Source: Candidatus Aalborgicola danicus (lineage in GTDB: Bacteria > Pseudomonadota > Gammaproteobacteria > Burkholderiales > Burkholderiaceae_C). From it: a DNA stretch of 64,000 bases. Below the pieces are notes generated by a model. It saw only the letters and a list, made by a program, of their open reading frames with translations. It had not been told where the DNA came from and did not search any database. Position numbers and translations under genes: made by a program. The stretch lies in assembly GCA_016703945.1 (NCBI GenBank), contig JADJBC010000005.1:186001-250000 (forward strand), given 5' to 3'. Below, piece by piece: positions 17,099 through 26,367 of this stretch; within the stretch, counting starts at the first letter, position 1, and each line of letters starts with the position of its first letter.

Positions 17099-18400
17099 CT
17101 ACGGCTTGGGCTTTGTTTCAGGCCAGGGCTTTGATTCGGGCCAGCGATTGATGGTGACGTCGATGGTGTATTCAAATTTAACTCCTGGCGTCTCCTGGCC
17201 AATCTGTACTGTGGCTTTTTGACCCAATTGGGTCTGCAACTTGGGCTCTCTTTGCTGGTTGTCGTCGTCACACTTGAACGGCATTTTGAACATCACAAGG
17301 TCATTGGGCAAAGTACCGATTTCCAGGTCAATCGTGCAGCCCTGTGGCAGTTGGGGGTTGGGAAATAGATGTACAAGTTGCCCGGTCTGCATCGGAATGA
17401 GCAATTTGACGGACTGTGTATTGCCTGGTAGTTCCCTCTTGAAATCGAAATTGACCTCGTAGCGCTGTGTATTGGCAGCGCTGGCCGAACCGGCTCCATT
17501 CGTAGGCGTCTGCTCGGTGGCCCAGACGCTGTAGCAGACGGCCAAGCTAACGGTGGCCAAGGCAACCATCGCGAATCGCCGCCGGGTGCGGTTGGGTGTG
17601 GATTGTGAAAGCTGCAAGATTCTCTCCTTCAAGGGGTGGTGGCTTTGCCAGTGACAGGCCAGCGGTACACCGCTGCTGAACAACTGGGTTTTCAAAATGG
17701 CATCAGCATAGACTTGGCGCGCCTGCGGGTGCCGCTGCAGCACGGCCTGGTCGCAGGCCAGTTCTTGGTCGAGCCGGAAACAGTTGGCAGCGTAGTGCAG
17801 CAGTGGGTTGAACCAGAACCCAATTTGCAGGGCGCTGGTTACGGCGTTGGCAAGTACGTCGCGGCGTTGCAGATGTACCTGCTCGTGAGCAAGGATCAAT
17901 GCCTGTTCCTGCGCCGTGTAGCGGCTGGCAAAGTCAGCGGGAAGCACGATGCGCGGGCGCAACAGGCCCAGCAACAGCGGTCCCACTGGCGTAGTGTCCG
18001 CCGCAAAGTAGACGCTGCCCTGAAGGCCCGGCTGCAACCATCCCAGGCTGCGCACAAAACGGACTTGCTGCCAAGCCATCCAGGCGGCGGCCAGCGCTGC
18101 ACCCACGCCCCAGGCCAACAGCCACAGCGTGGCGAGCGTCAGACTTTGGCTGGAGGATACGGTCGTGCTGCTGCTGGTCGCCACGATGGTCGCTACTGGG
18201 AGGCTGAACACCGGTGTGTGGATGGCCGGTTGTGGCAGCGTGCTGGTCAGCAGGGCCAACGGCAGCAGCCACCAACTAGCGTACACCAGAGCTGCGCCGC
18301 CATGGCGTCGCAGAATCGGGCGCAGCAATAGAACCGCCAACAGCGCCACACTGCTTGCTACTGTCAGGTTGACGAGGCGTTGCAACAGTGCGCCGCTCAT
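17099..18400 (-). CDS. M56-family metallopeptidase, BlaR1/MecR1-like
   Basis: A 433-residue membrane-bound zinc peptidase. Several N-terminal hydrophobic segments are followed by the metallopeptidase motif ILAHEQVHLQRRD (HExxH) near residue 190 and ELACDQAVL containing the third zinc-side Glu. A further transmembrane segment near residue 285 leads to a periplasmic domain of about 130 residues. That domain is not a penicillin-binding sensor, so beta-lactam sensing is not supported. Paired with a BlaI-type repressor that overlaps its start (ATGA region at 18397-18400), it presumably cleaves the repressor on signal. Confidence 0.88.
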   Translation of the reverse strand: MSGALLQRLVNLTVASSVALLAVLLLRPILRRHGGAALVYASWWLLPLALLTSTLPQPAIHTPVFSLPVATIVATSSSTTVSSSQSLTLATLWLLAWGVGAALAAAWMAWQQVRFVRSLGWLQPGLQGSVYFAADTTPVGPLLLGLLRPRIVLPADFASRYTAQEQALILAHEQVHLQRRDVLANAVTSALQIGFWFNPLLHYAANCFRLDQELACDQAVLQRHPQARQVYADAILKTQLFSSGVPLACHWQSHHPLKERILQLSQSTPNRTRRRFAMVALATVSLAVCYSVWATEQTPTNGAGSASAANTQRYEVNFDFKRELPGNTQSVKLLIPMQTGQLVHLFPNPQLPQGCTIDLEIGTLPNDLVMFKMPFKCDDDNQQREPKLQTQLGQKATVQIGQETPGVKFEYTIDVTINRWPESKPWPETKPKP

Positions 18401-18771
18401 TTTTCCATGTCCTGAATGATTTGTTTGAGCTCGGCGATGTCCTTCTTGCTGAGCTTGCGGTGTTGGCCAAAGTGCGCCACCAGCGGTGCCACGCGCCCAT
18501 CAAATAGCCTGTCCAGCAAACCAGCGCTTTGGCGGTGCAGCCAGTCTTCGCGCCGCAGCACTGGGGTGTACAAGTAACGCCGCCCCTCGGTCACGGCCGA
18601 GATGGCGCCCTTTTTGAGCAGGCGATTGATCAGCGTCTTGATGGTGGCAATCTGCCAGTCATGCTGCTGCGCCAGTGCTGTGACGATGTCGTCTGCCGAG
18701 AGCGGGTGTTGACCCCACAGCACTTCCATAACGACCGACTCGGCCTCGCTAATGGCAATGTCATTTTTCAT
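18397..18771 (-). CDS. BlaI/MecI/CopY-family transcriptional repressor
   Basis: A 124-residue winged-helix repressor. SEAESVVMEVLWGQHPLSAD is the family's N-terminal signature, followed by IATIKTLINRLLKKGAI (recognition helix) and GRRYLYTPVLRRED. ATG at 18771 is used; the upstream TTG at 18795 lies next to the operator and is unlikely. It is the first gene of the operon with the BlaR1-like peptidase, overlapping it by four bases. Autoregulation is expected through the double operator just upstream. Confidence 0.9.
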   Translation of the reverse strand: MKNDIAISEAESVVMEVLWGQHPLSADDIVTALAQQHDWQIATIKTLINRLLKKGAISAVTEGRRYLYTPVLRREDWLHRQSAGLLDRLFDGRVAPLVAHFGQHRKLSKKDIAELKQIIQDMEK

Positions 18772-18790
18772 ACGGGTTGGCGCCTTTTGT

Positions 18791-18838
18791 TTCAATTACG
18801 TGTGTAAACAATAAACGTAGTTTACACGTGTAATTGAA
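18791..18838 (-). promoter_or_regulatory. Double BlaI-type operator
   Basis: Two 19-base arms (18791-18809 and 18820-18838) are inverted copies with 17 of 19 positions matching, separated by 10 bases. Each arm also holds a local dyad of the BlaI form TACAnnTGTA; in the right arm ATTACACGTGTAAT is a perfect 14-base palindrome. The block sits 20 bases upstream of the repressor start, as expected for an autoregulatory operator. Confidence 0.75.
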
Positions 18839-18960
18839 GTTGTCAAACGCCAGCTTATCGGGCGGCTAAGCCTTGAAACTGGCGTTGGAACGCTTCAGTG
18901 CGTGCAACGCCTGGCATTCACCCGAAAAGTCGCGTCAGATCTCGGCGCAGAGCAATCAAC

Positions 18961-19776
18961 TCACAGCGGGTAAATTTTGACCGGCCGGGTCGCTACCGGA
19001 AAGCCTGCTGCGCCCAGCGTGTCGGCAATCGCCTTGTTGGTATCAAAGTACACCTGCCAATAGTGGTTGGTGTGGCAATAGGGGCGCACGGCGAGTTTGG
19101 GCCCGAATTCGTTGAACTCCAGAATCTCCACATCCACGGTGGGGGACTTGACGATATTGGGTACTTTGGAGACGGACTCTTTTAGCAATGCGATGGCCTT
19201 GTGTGCGTCGGCGGTACCCGCCAGTTGGGCGACCAGTTCCACACGGCGGTGCGGGTTGGCCGAGAAGTTCTTGATGTCACTGCCCATGATCTTTCCGTTG
19301 CCGACAATGGTCTTGACGTTGTCGGGTGTGGTGATGGTGGTGCCAAACAGGCCCAGCTCCAGCACCGTGCCCTCGATGCCGCCCACGCCCACATAGTCGC
19401 CCACCTGGTAGGGACGCAACACCAGCAGGAAGATGCCCGATGCGAAGTTGCCCAGCAAGCCGCTCCAGGCCGCGCCAATGGCCACACCAGCACCGGCAAC
19501 CAGGGCTGCAAACGACGTGGTCTCCACACCAAAATAGCCCAGGATGGCGACCACCAGAATGATGTTCAGCGCCACGGTGATGAAGCTCACCAGGTAACGC
19601 TGCACGGTAGGGTCCAGCTTGTGGCGCGTCATGCCCGCGCCGACCAGGCCGGTCACCATGTTGATGAGCCAGCGGCCGATGACAAACACGGCAATGGCGC
19701 CCAGGGCCTTGAGGCCGAAGGCCACCAGAATGGGTTGCGCTTGATCGATCCAGGTAGTTATTTTTCCGGTGTCCAT
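18961..19776 (-). CDS. mscS: Small-conductance mechanosensitive ion channel, MscS family
   Basis: A 271-residue inner-membrane channel of standard MscS size. Three N-terminal transmembrane segments are present, and the third (pore) helix has the alternating small-residue pattern AGVAIGAAWSGLLGNFASG. The beta domain follows with RPYQVGDYVGVGGIEGTV and the characteristic IVGNGKIMGSDIKNFS. Such channels open on membrane tension and release solutes during hypo-osmotic shock. It is a single gene on the minus strand. The 120-base gap between it and the BlaI operator holds no feature I recognise. Confidence 0.92.
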   Translation of the reverse strand: MDTGKITTWIDQAQPILVAFGLKALGAIAVFVIGRWLINMVTGLVGAGMTRHKLDPTVQRYLVSFITVALNIILVVAILGYFGVETTSFAALVAGAGVAIGAAWSGLLGNFASGIFLLVLRPYQVGDYVGVGGIEGTVLELGLFGTTITTPDNVKTIVGNGKIMGSDIKNFSANPHRRVELVAQLAGTADAHKAIALLKESVSKVPNIVKSPTVDVEILEFNEFGPKLAVRPYCHTNHYWQVYFDTNKAIADTLGAAGFPVATRPVKIYPL

Positions 19777-19955
19777 GGTGAGGTTCGTAGTTGGAAGAGG
19801 AAAAATAGTTTACCGGGCGGAACGTCTCGCGCGCGCTTTGCGATGCCCAGAACTATGGGCGGGAGTGAAAAATTCCCGGTATTGGCAAGAAATGTGTCCG
19901 CTACGATACATGGGGTCACCCTTCACCCCGCCCCTATAGCTCCCGTTCAACCTAC

Positions 19956-20647
19956 ATGCTCGATATTCTGCGCATCAAAGCCATCACGCTCGACCTGGAC
20001 GACACCTTGTGGCCCATTTGGCCGACCATCCACCGCGCGGAGGCTGCCCTGGTGGGCTGGCTGCTTGAGCGGGCGCCGGGTGCTGCAGCCGTGTTTGCCG
20101 ACCCACAGGCGCGCCTGGCGGTACGCGAGCATGTAGCAATAACCCGTCCTGACATCGCTCACGATTTGAGTGCCATGCGGCGTGAATCCATTCGCGCCGC
20201 CTTGGAGCGTGCGCAGGAAGACACCGCGCTGGCGGAACCAGCGTTCGACATTTTTTTGCCGAACGCATGCGGGTCGAGCTGTTTGCCGATGTGTTGCCGG
20301 CACTGGCTGCGCTGGCGGCACGTTACCCCATCGTGGCGGTTTCCAACGGCAATGCCCATGTCGGGCGGGTGGGACTGGGTGAATTTTTTGTCGGCAGTGT
20401 GAGCGCCAGCGAACTGGGCGTGGCCAAGCCGGACCCGCGCATCTTCCACGCCGGAGCGCAGACCGCCGGGGTCGCGCCCGCCGAGGTACTGCATGTGGGT
20501 GACGATGCCGCACTCGATGTTCTGGGCGCCCTGGGCGCCGGTATGCAGACGGTCTGGGTCAACCGCCAGCAGCATGCCTGGAGCCATGCCGAGCAGCCGC
20601 ACCACACGGTGACGAACCTGCAGCAGCTCGTCACTCTGATGTTGTAA
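19956..20647 (+). pseudogene. HAD-family hydrolase, frameshifted in a T run
   Basis: The N-terminal part has the HAD nucleophile motif ITLDLDDTLWPIWP, and the C-terminal part has PIVAVSNGNA (motif II), GVAKPDPRIF (motif III lysine) and VLHVGDDAALDVLGA (motif IV), all as in phosphatases of the HAD superfamily. The two parts lie in different frames. The switch is at the T7 run at 20251-20257: with eight T residues the sequence reads on as DIFFAERMRVELFADVL. A full-length protein would be about 230 residues. The change may be sequencing error, real mutation or slippage. Confidence 0.8.
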
Positions 20648-20658
20648 GATAAATTGGC

Positions 20659-20711
20659 ACCTAGCCCACGTAGAATATGAGAACATTGCTATATATATGA
20701 TAGCAATTGAG
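20659..20711 (-). repeat. Dispersed repeat, copy 4
   Basis: It contains CTAGCCCACGTAGAATATGA and then ATTGCTAT...ATAGCAAT, a perfect 8-base dyad around an AT core. It lies in the 294-base gap 20648-20941 before pncB. Apart from this copy the gap holds no gene that I can support. Confidence 0.6.
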
Positions 20712-20941
20712 GCCAAGAAATGACGATGAATCGCCGGTACGCGGACCCATGCAAGCCGAAATACGCGGGCCTGTCGGCGTTTTTCGATCAGGCATTCCAA
20801 CAGTTAATTGCAAAATGCAAATAACAGTACTACAATAACTCCCAAGGTGGGCAAAACAGTAAAGCAAGCCCTGTTGTTCCAAGCCCAGGCAACTGGTTTG
20901 ATGGCAACGCGTCTGTGTCCACCGCACCCTGGAGTCACACC

Positions 20942-22177
20942 ATGTCCACCACATCCCCACTGTTTCAGCCCGTCATCCGCAGCTTGCTGGAAACCGATCT
21001 CTATAAGTTCACCATGCAGCAGCCCATGCTGCACTCCATGCCGACCAACCAGGCGGAGTACCACTTTGTTTGCCGCAATACCCCGGCCTTTGCCTTGGCC
21101 GAGTTACAGGCTGAGGTGAATGCCGAGTTGGACGCGCTGTGTGAATTGCGTTTCACGGAAGATGAGCTGGCGTATTTGGGTGCGATGCGTTTCCTGTCGT
21201 CGGACTACATTGACTTTCTGCGCCTGTTCCAGTTCCAGCGCCGTTTCATCACCGTGCATACCCACGGAGAGTCACTGTCGGTGGTAGCCAAAGGGCCGCA
21301 GGTACACATCATGGGGTTCGAGATTTATGTGCTGGCCATCATCAACGAGTTGTACTTTCGCCGCCTGGCACTTGTACAGGGCGAGGGTGCGGCGCTGACG
21401 GAGGCCCGCGCGCGTTTGCAGGCCAAGATTGCCCTGCTGCGCGACTATGAAAATGTGGGTCCCGCTCGGGTCAATCCGTTCGAGTTTTTTGATTTCGGCG
21501 TGCGCCGGCGCTTTTCGTGCGCCTGGCAAGAGGAAGTGGACGCCACGCTCGCGCGCGAAGTGGCGCAGTTTTTCAAAGGCACATCCAATGTGTACCTGGC
21601 ACGAAAGCTGGGCCTGACGCCCATAGGCACGATGGCCCATGAATACCTGCAGACTTTTCAGGCCGTGGGGGTGCAACTCAAGGGTTTCCAGAAGGCGGCG
21701 CTGGAATCCTGGGTGCAGGAGTACCGGGGTGACCTCGGTGTGGCCTTGACCGATGTGGTTGGCATGGACGCCTTTCTGGCCGACTTTGACCTCTACTTTG
21801 CCAAACTGTTCGATGGCCTGCGCCATGACAGCGGGAACCCTGTCGTCTGGGGCGAAAAGGCCTTGGCCCACTACGCCAAATTGAAGCTTGATGCCCACGC
21901 CAAGCGCCTGGTGTTCTCCGACGGGCTGGACCTGCCCACCGCGCTGAACCTGCACCGCCACTTTGCCGACCGCGTGCAAACCGGCTTTGGCATTGGAACC
22001 AACCTGACAAACGACACTGGTCTCGCTCCCTTGAACATCGTCATGAAGCTGGTGAGTTGTAATGGCCAACCCACGGCCAAGCTGTCGGACTCGCCAGGCA
22101 AGACCCTGTGTGATGACGAGACCTTTCTGGCCTATCTGCGCCAGGTGTTCGCAAAGAAGACCGAATTCACCGCTTGA
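20942..22177 (+). CDS. pncB: Nicotinate phosphoribosyltransferase
   Basis: A 411-residue enzyme that joins nicotinate and PRPP to give nicotinate mononucleotide, the first step of NAD salvage. The family start LLETDLYKFTMQQPMLH is present, with NPFEFFDFGVRRRFSC and GTSNVYLARKLGLTPIGTMA in the middle and FGIGTNLTNDTG near the end, all typical of PncB. ATG at 20942 gives the standard N-terminus; the extension to 20915 is not needed. It is followed ten bases later by nadE and then nadM, so the three form an NAD biosynthesis operon. Confidence 0.93.
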   Translation: MSTTSPLFQPVIRSLLETDLYKFTMQQPMLHSMPTNQAEYHFVCRNTPAFALAELQAEVNAELDALCELRFTEDELAYLGAMRFLSSDYIDFLRLFQFQRRFITVHTHGESLSVVAKGPQVHIMGFEIYVLAIINELYFRRLALVQGEGAALTEARARLQAKIALLRDYENVGPARVNPFEFFDFGVRRRFSCAWQEEVDATLAREVAQFFKGTSNVYLARKLGLTPIGTMAHEYLQTFQAVGVQLKGFQKAALESWVQEYRGDLGVALTDVVGMDAFLADFDLYFAKLFDGLRHDSGNPVVWGEKALAHYAKLKLDAHAKRLVFSDGLDLPTALNLHRHFADRVQTGFGIGTNLTNDTGLAPLNIVMKLVSCNGQPTAKLSDSPGKTLCDDETFLAYLRQVFAKKTEFTA

Positions 22178-22187
22178 AGGAGCCACC

Positions 22188-23897
22188 ATGTTGCGTATCA
22201 CCAGTGCCCAGATCAACCCCACCATTGGCGACATCACGGGCAATATTGCGCTGATGTTACGCGCCGCACGGCAAGCGCGTGATGAACACGCCGACCTGGT
22301 GGTGTTCCCCGAAATGAGCCTGACCGCCTATTACCCCGGCGACCTGCTCGACGACGCCAACTTTCAGGTCCGTGTGGAGGCGGGTCTAGTTCAGCTCAAG
22401 TTAGCAACCCGGGAAACGCCGCAGGTCTTGTGGGTGGTGGGGGCACCGGTACGGCGAACGGGCATTGGCAAACCGTTTCACAACGCGCTGCTGGTGCTGC
22501 AAAACGGCGAGGTCTTGCTGCAATACGCCAAGCAGTTGCTGCCCACCTACAACATTTTTGACGAGCGCCGCCACTTTGAGCCTGGTCCGGATGTGGCACG
22601 GGTACTGCGTATACGGGATGCCCAAGTGGGCCTGATGATTTGCGAAGACGGCTGGAACGACGACGGCCAGGACTATCTGGTCAACCCGTTTCAGCGCCTG
22701 GCCGACGCCGCGCCCGACCTGGTGGTGTCCATCAATGCCAGCCCCAGCAATGTGGGTAAACGGGAGCAGCGCCACCTGGTGTTTTCCAAGGCGTGTCTAC
22801 GCCATGGTTTGCCACTGTTGTACGTAAACCAGATCGGTGGCCACGACCAGGTGATTTATGACGGTGCGTCGTTTGCGGTCAACGCCCTGGGCGCGGTGGT
22901 GTTTGAAGCCAAGCGTTTTACCGACGATGTGACAACGCTGACCTTTGACCCCCGTAGCCGCGCATTCAGTGGCGCAGACGGTCAGGACCTGCCACCGGTG
23001 CCGCTGGCCGGGCTGCCCACACTGGAGTTTTACCGCCAGCAAATTGTGCTGGGCCTCAGGGACTACGCGCGCCGCTGCGGTTTCAGCAAGGCGGTCGTGG
23101 GTTCGTCGGGCGGCATTGATTCGGCCCTGACGCTGGTGTTGGCGGCAGAAGCCCTGGGGCCAGACAATGTGGTCGGTATCACCATGCCGTCGAAGTTTTC
23201 AAGCGAAGGCAGTGTGTCGGACTCAGTGCGCTTGTGCCACAACCTGGGGGTTACCCTGGTGGAGCATCCCATCAAGGCGGTGGTGGCGGCTTTTGAAGAC
23301 GCGTTTGCCACGGCGTTCGGCGAGCCACTGGTGGGCCTGCCGCTGGAAAACCTGCAAGCCCGCGTGCGCGGCACGACTTTGATGGAGTATTCCAACCGCT
23401 TTGGCCACCTGTTGCTGACCACCGGCAACAAGAGCGAGGTGTCGGTGGGTTATTGCACCTTGTATGGCGACACCAATGGCGGCTTGGGGCTGATTGGTGA
23501 TTTGTACAAGACCGAAATTTTTGAGCTGTGCCGGCACATCAACTCCATGGCAGGTCGCGAGCTGATTCCCACCGCCATCATCGACAAGCCGCCATCGGCC
23601 GAGTTGGCGCCGGGCCAAAAAGACACGGACAGCCTGCCGCCCTACGCGGTGTTGGACGAAATCTTGAAACATCTGATCGAAGGTGACCGGTTGTCGGTGG
23701 TTGAGCGCGAGCGTGCGGACGCCACCATCGCGCAATTAAACGCCACGCTGGAGGGGCGTGCGCTGATTGTCAAGATCCAGAAGATGATCGCCCGCAATGA
23801 ATACAAACGCCGCCAGGCGCCACCCGTGCTGCGCTTGCGTGGCAGGGCTTTTGGCAGCGGCCGCCAGGTGCCGATTGCCGCAGTTCAATACGCATAA
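22188..23897 (+). CDS. nadE: Glutamine-dependent NAD+ synthetase
   Basis: A 569-residue two-domain enzyme. The N-terminal nitrilase-type amidotransferase domain shows the Glu-Lys-Cys triad in FPEMSLTAYYPGD, YAKQLLPTYN and MICEDGWND. The C-terminal synthetase domain has the ATP-pyrophosphatase loop VGSSGGIDSALTLVL and TTGNKSEVSVGYCTLYGD. It amidates nicotinate adenine dinucleotide to NAD using glutamine. AAGGAG precedes ATG 22188, which settles the start. The stop overlaps the nadM start (TAATG). Confidence 0.95.
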   Translation: MLRITSAQINPTIGDITGNIALMLRAARQARDEHADLVVFPEMSLTAYYPGDLLDDANFQVRVEAGLVQLKLATRETPQVLWVVGAPVRRTGIGKPFHNALLVLQNGEVLLQYAKQLLPTYNIFDERRHFEPGPDVARVLRIRDAQVGLMICEDGWNDDGQDYLVNPFQRLADAAPDLVVSINASPSNVGKREQRHLVFSKACLRHGLPLLYVNQIGGHDQVIYDGASFAVNALGAVVFEAKRFTDDVTTLTFDPRSRAFSGADGQDLPPVPLAGLPTLEFYRQQIVLGLRDYARRCGFSKAVVGSSGGIDSALTLVLAAEALGPDNVVGITMPSKFSSEGSVSDSVRLCHNLGVTLVEHPIKAVVAAFEDAFATAFGEPLVGLPLENLQARVRGTTLMEYSNRFGHLLLTTGNKSEVSVGYCTLYGDTNGGLGLIGDLYKTEIFELCRHINSMAGRELIPTAIIDKPPSAELAPGQKDTDSLPPYAVLDEILKHLIEGDRLSVVERERADATIAQLNATLEGRALIVKIQKMIARNEYKRRQAPPVLRLRGRAFGSGRQVPIAAVQYA

Positions 23898-24970
23898 TGC
23901 CAAAGCAGTACACAAGGCGCGCCACCATGCAACCAACCCAACTTCATACCCCAGCGGACACGGCCGTCATCGTGGGCCGCTGGCAACTGTTCCACAAGGG
24001 TCATGAGAGCCTGCTCAATGCCGCATTGGAGAGCGCCGCACAGGTGATTGTGGTGATTGGTTCCGCCTTTTGCTCACGCAATGTGCGCAACCCCTTCAAT
24101 TGGGAGGAGCGCCAGGCCATGATTCAGGCCTCTCTCTCTGCGGACGACTTGGGCCGTGTGAAGTTTCTGCCGGTGCGGGACTATTTTGACGACGCGCGCT
24201 GGAATACCGCCGTGCGTGAAGGTGTGCTGCGGCTCACGGGTGGCAAAGGCACGGTGAGCTTGCTGGGTTTCCGCAAAGACCACACCAGTTATTACCTCGA
24301 TCATTTTCCGGACTGGACCTGGCAGTCGGTGCCACAGGACCTTCAAATCGATGCGACGGCCTTGCGGAACGTTTATTTTGAAGGCACCGACCCGGACGCG
24401 CGGCTGGAAGTGCTCAGCCCTTATGTGCACCACCAGGTGAAAGCCTATTTGCAGGCATGGGCGCGTCTGCCGGTCTATGCCCAGCGGGTGGTGGAACACA
24501 CCACCGTCGTGCAGTACCGCAAGAAATGGGCGGCCGATGTCTACCTGACCGCCGACGCAGTGGTGCTGGCCAGCGGGCATGTGTTGCTGATTCGCCGGGG
24601 TGGTGATGTGGGCTATGGGCAGTGGGCCGTGCCGGGTGGTTTTGTCGACCGCAACGAGCGCTTCTACACGGCGGCATTGCGTGAGTTGCATGAGGAAACC
24701 GGCTTTAAAACGCTGGACTCCACGATGCGCAGAGCCATGAAAGACAGCCAGGTGTTTGACCATCCCCTGCGCAGTGCCCGGGGCCGCCTGATCACCCATG
24801 CTTTTTTCTTTGACCTGGGTGGCATACGCATGCCGGAAATCAAGGGCAGCGACGACGCGCTGGACGCCAAATGGGTGCCGCTGGCGGAGCTGTCTTCCAT
24901 GGAAGACCAGTTGTTTGAGGACCATGCGGCCATTCTGGACCGCTTTGTGGGGCTGTACCGCGCGGCATGA
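23897..24970 (+). CDS. nadM: Bifunctional NMN adenylyltransferase / Nudix hydrolase
   Basis: A 357-residue fusion. The N-terminal nucleotidyltransferase has IVGRWQLFHKGHESLL, the (H/T)xGH site, and LLGFRKDHTSYYLDHFPDW. The C-terminal half carries a complete Nudix box, GGFVDRNERFYTAALRELHE followed by ETGF. Such proteins make NAD from NMN and hydrolyse ADP-ribose-type compounds. ATG 23897 overlaps the nadE stop; ATG 23927 is an alternative start ten codons later. The stop overlaps the following glycosylase start (ATGA). Confidence 0.92.
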   Translation: MPKQYTRRATMQPTQLHTPADTAVIVGRWQLFHKGHESLLNAALESAAQVIVVIGSAFCSRNVRNPFNWEERQAMIQASLSADDLGRVKFLPVRDYFDDARWNTAVREGVLRLTGGKGTVSLLGFRKDHTSYYLDHFPDWTWQSVPQDLQIDATALRNVYFEGTDPDARLEVLSPYVHHQVKAYLQAWARLPVYAQRVVEHTTVVQYRKKWAADVYLTADAVVLASGHVLLIRRGGDVGYGQWAVPGGFVDRNERFYTAALRELHEETGFKTLDSTMRRAMKDSQVFDHPLRSARGRLITHAFFFDLGGIRMPEIKGSDDALDAKWVPLAELSSMEDQLFEDHAAILDRFVGLYRAA

Positions 24971-25485
24971 ACACGGTCAGCAGTTTCAAGCCGCTGGCAC
25001 TGCCCTACGCCCGGATCTTGATCCTGGGCAGCATGCCGGGTGTTGAGTCCTTGCAGCGCCAGCAGTACTACGCCCATCCGCGCAACGGTTTCTGGCCGAT
25101 CATGGCCAAGATCGCCGGGTTTGATGCGTCGGCTCCCTATGGAAAACGCGTGGAAGCGCTCACGCAATCGGGGGTTGCGGTGTGGGATGTTCTTGCGCGT
25201 TGTATTCGGTCTGGCAGCCTGGACAGTGCCATTGAAAGACACGACAGGGTTTACAACCGCTTCGCTGACTTCTTCGACGCACACCCCGGCGTTGCGCTGG
25301 TTTGCTTCAATGGTGCCGAGGCAAAACGGAGTTTTGACCGTGCCGTCTTGCCCACGCTGGCGGCCCGCACGATCCGCTATGTTCAGCTCCCATCGACCAG
25401 CCCGGCCCATGCCGTTCCATTTCAGCAAAAGCTGGATGTTTGGAGGGCAGAACTGGGTCCACACTTGGGCAAGCTCCCGTCCTGA
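24967..25485 (+). CDS. DNA-deoxyinosine glycosylase (uracil-DNA glycosylase superfamily)
   Basis: A 172-residue protein of the hypoxanthine/uracil DNA glycosylase type (COG3663). Motif 1 is LILGSMPGVESLQRQQYYAH, followed by PRNGFWPIM, and motif 2 is VQLPSTSPAHA. It would remove deaminated bases in base-excision repair. It overlaps the end of nadM by four bases, so it is the last gene of the NAD operon; no functional link to NAD is evident. Confidence 0.85.
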   Translation: MNTVSSFKPLALPYARILILGSMPGVESLQRQQYYAHPRNGFWPIMAKIAGFDASAPYGKRVEALTQSGVAVWDVLARCIRSGSLDSAIERHDRVYNRFADFFDAHPGVALVCFNGAEAKRSFDRAVLPTLAARTIRYVQLPSTSPAHAVPFQQKLDVWRAELGPHLGKLPS

Positions 25486-25506
25486 TCCGTTTGTGACAAC
25501 GGGTGT

Positions 25507-26358
25507 TCAGCGTGACAGAGCGTTGCGCACGGCGTAACTCAGCGCGTCGACCAGGGCCACCAGAAACAGCATGGCTAGCAATACGGTGCTGGTCTCCGCC
25601 ATCTGGAACAGGCCCATGTGAAACGCCAGCATCTGCCCCAGACCACCGGCGCCCACCACGCCCAACACGGCAGCCGCGCGGATGTTGTTTTCCCAGCGGT
25701 ACAGCGAATAACTCAGTAACTGCGGCAAGACCAGTGGCAGCGTGGCATACAGAAACACCCGGGCTTCGCCGACGCCACGGGCGCGCAAGGCAAAGCCGGG
25801 GCCGGGTGGGGCATTTTCAATGGCTTCGGCAAACAGGCGGCCCAGCACGCCGGAGGTGTGTAGGCCCAGGGCCAGGGTTCCAGCGAAGGGCCCCAAGCCA
25901 GCAGCTATCAAGAGCAGGGCGGCCCACACCAATTCGGGTGTGCTGCGCAGGGCGTTGAGCAGCAGCCGGGCCGACGCACGCCCGCGCGCCGGGTCTTGCG
26001 CGTGGGCTTTGCTGGCGGGCAGGGCCAACACCAGGCCCAGTACCACGGCCAGCAGGGTGCCCAGGGCCGACATGGCCAGGGTTTCCAGTGTCGCCATCAG
26101 CACCTTGCCGAGAAAAACCGTGCCGGTCTGCGGGTGCAGCAGTTCCGCCAGAAACCGGCCCATGCGGGCAATTGCATCCATAGAGGCAAACTGGGCCCAT
26201 TGCAGGTTGAGTGTGGCAAAACTGGCGACCACCAGCGCCACCACTCCCAGCAGCAGCCAACAGGCCTTGCAGCGGGCGTTGAACAGCCGGGGCGGCAGCT
26301 TGTAGGTTTCGTTGGCGGCCTGGGGTGGTGCCATGGGTGTGCCTGGTTCGGGGGCCAT
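25507..26358 (-). CDS. PhnE-type ABC transporter permease (second of two)
   Basis: A 283-residue permease with about six membrane segments and the inner-membrane EAA-type loop region FAEAIENAPPGPGFALRARG. It resembles PhnE permeases of phosphate/phosphite/phosphonate transporters. It is the last gene of the run senB-binding protein-ATPase-permease-permease on the minus strand. In relatives where a TIGR04348 glycosyltransferase neighbours such a transporter, the substrate is predicted to be a selenium oxyanion, so that is favoured here over phosphonate. The actual substrate is inferred. Confidence 0.8.
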   Translation of the reverse strand: MAPEPGTPMAPPQAANETYKLPPRLFNARCKACWLLLGVVALVVASFATLNLQWAQFASMDAIARMGRFLAELLHPQTGTVFLGKVLMATLETLAMSALGTLLAVVLGLVLALPASKAHAQDPARGRASARLLLNALRSTPELVWAALLLIAAGLGPFAGTLALGLHTSGVLGRLFAEAIENAPPGPGFALRARGVGEARVFLYATLPLVLPQLLSYSLYRWENNIRAAAVLGVVGAGGLGQMLAFHMGLFQMAETSTVLLAMLFLVALVDALSYAVRNALSR

Positions 26359-26367
26359 ACCGTAACC

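Noticed and set aside
16861..17271. 136-codon minus-strand reading frame overlapping the end of blaR1
   Set aside because: Half of it is a shadow of blaR1 in another frame; the rest matches nothing that I recognise, so it is listed only as an unidentified stretch.
17099..18771. Beta-lactam resistance regulator
   Set aside because: The sensor domain lacks a penicillin-binding fold and no beta-lactamase gene is adjacent; BlaR1/BlaI homology alone does not imply resistance.
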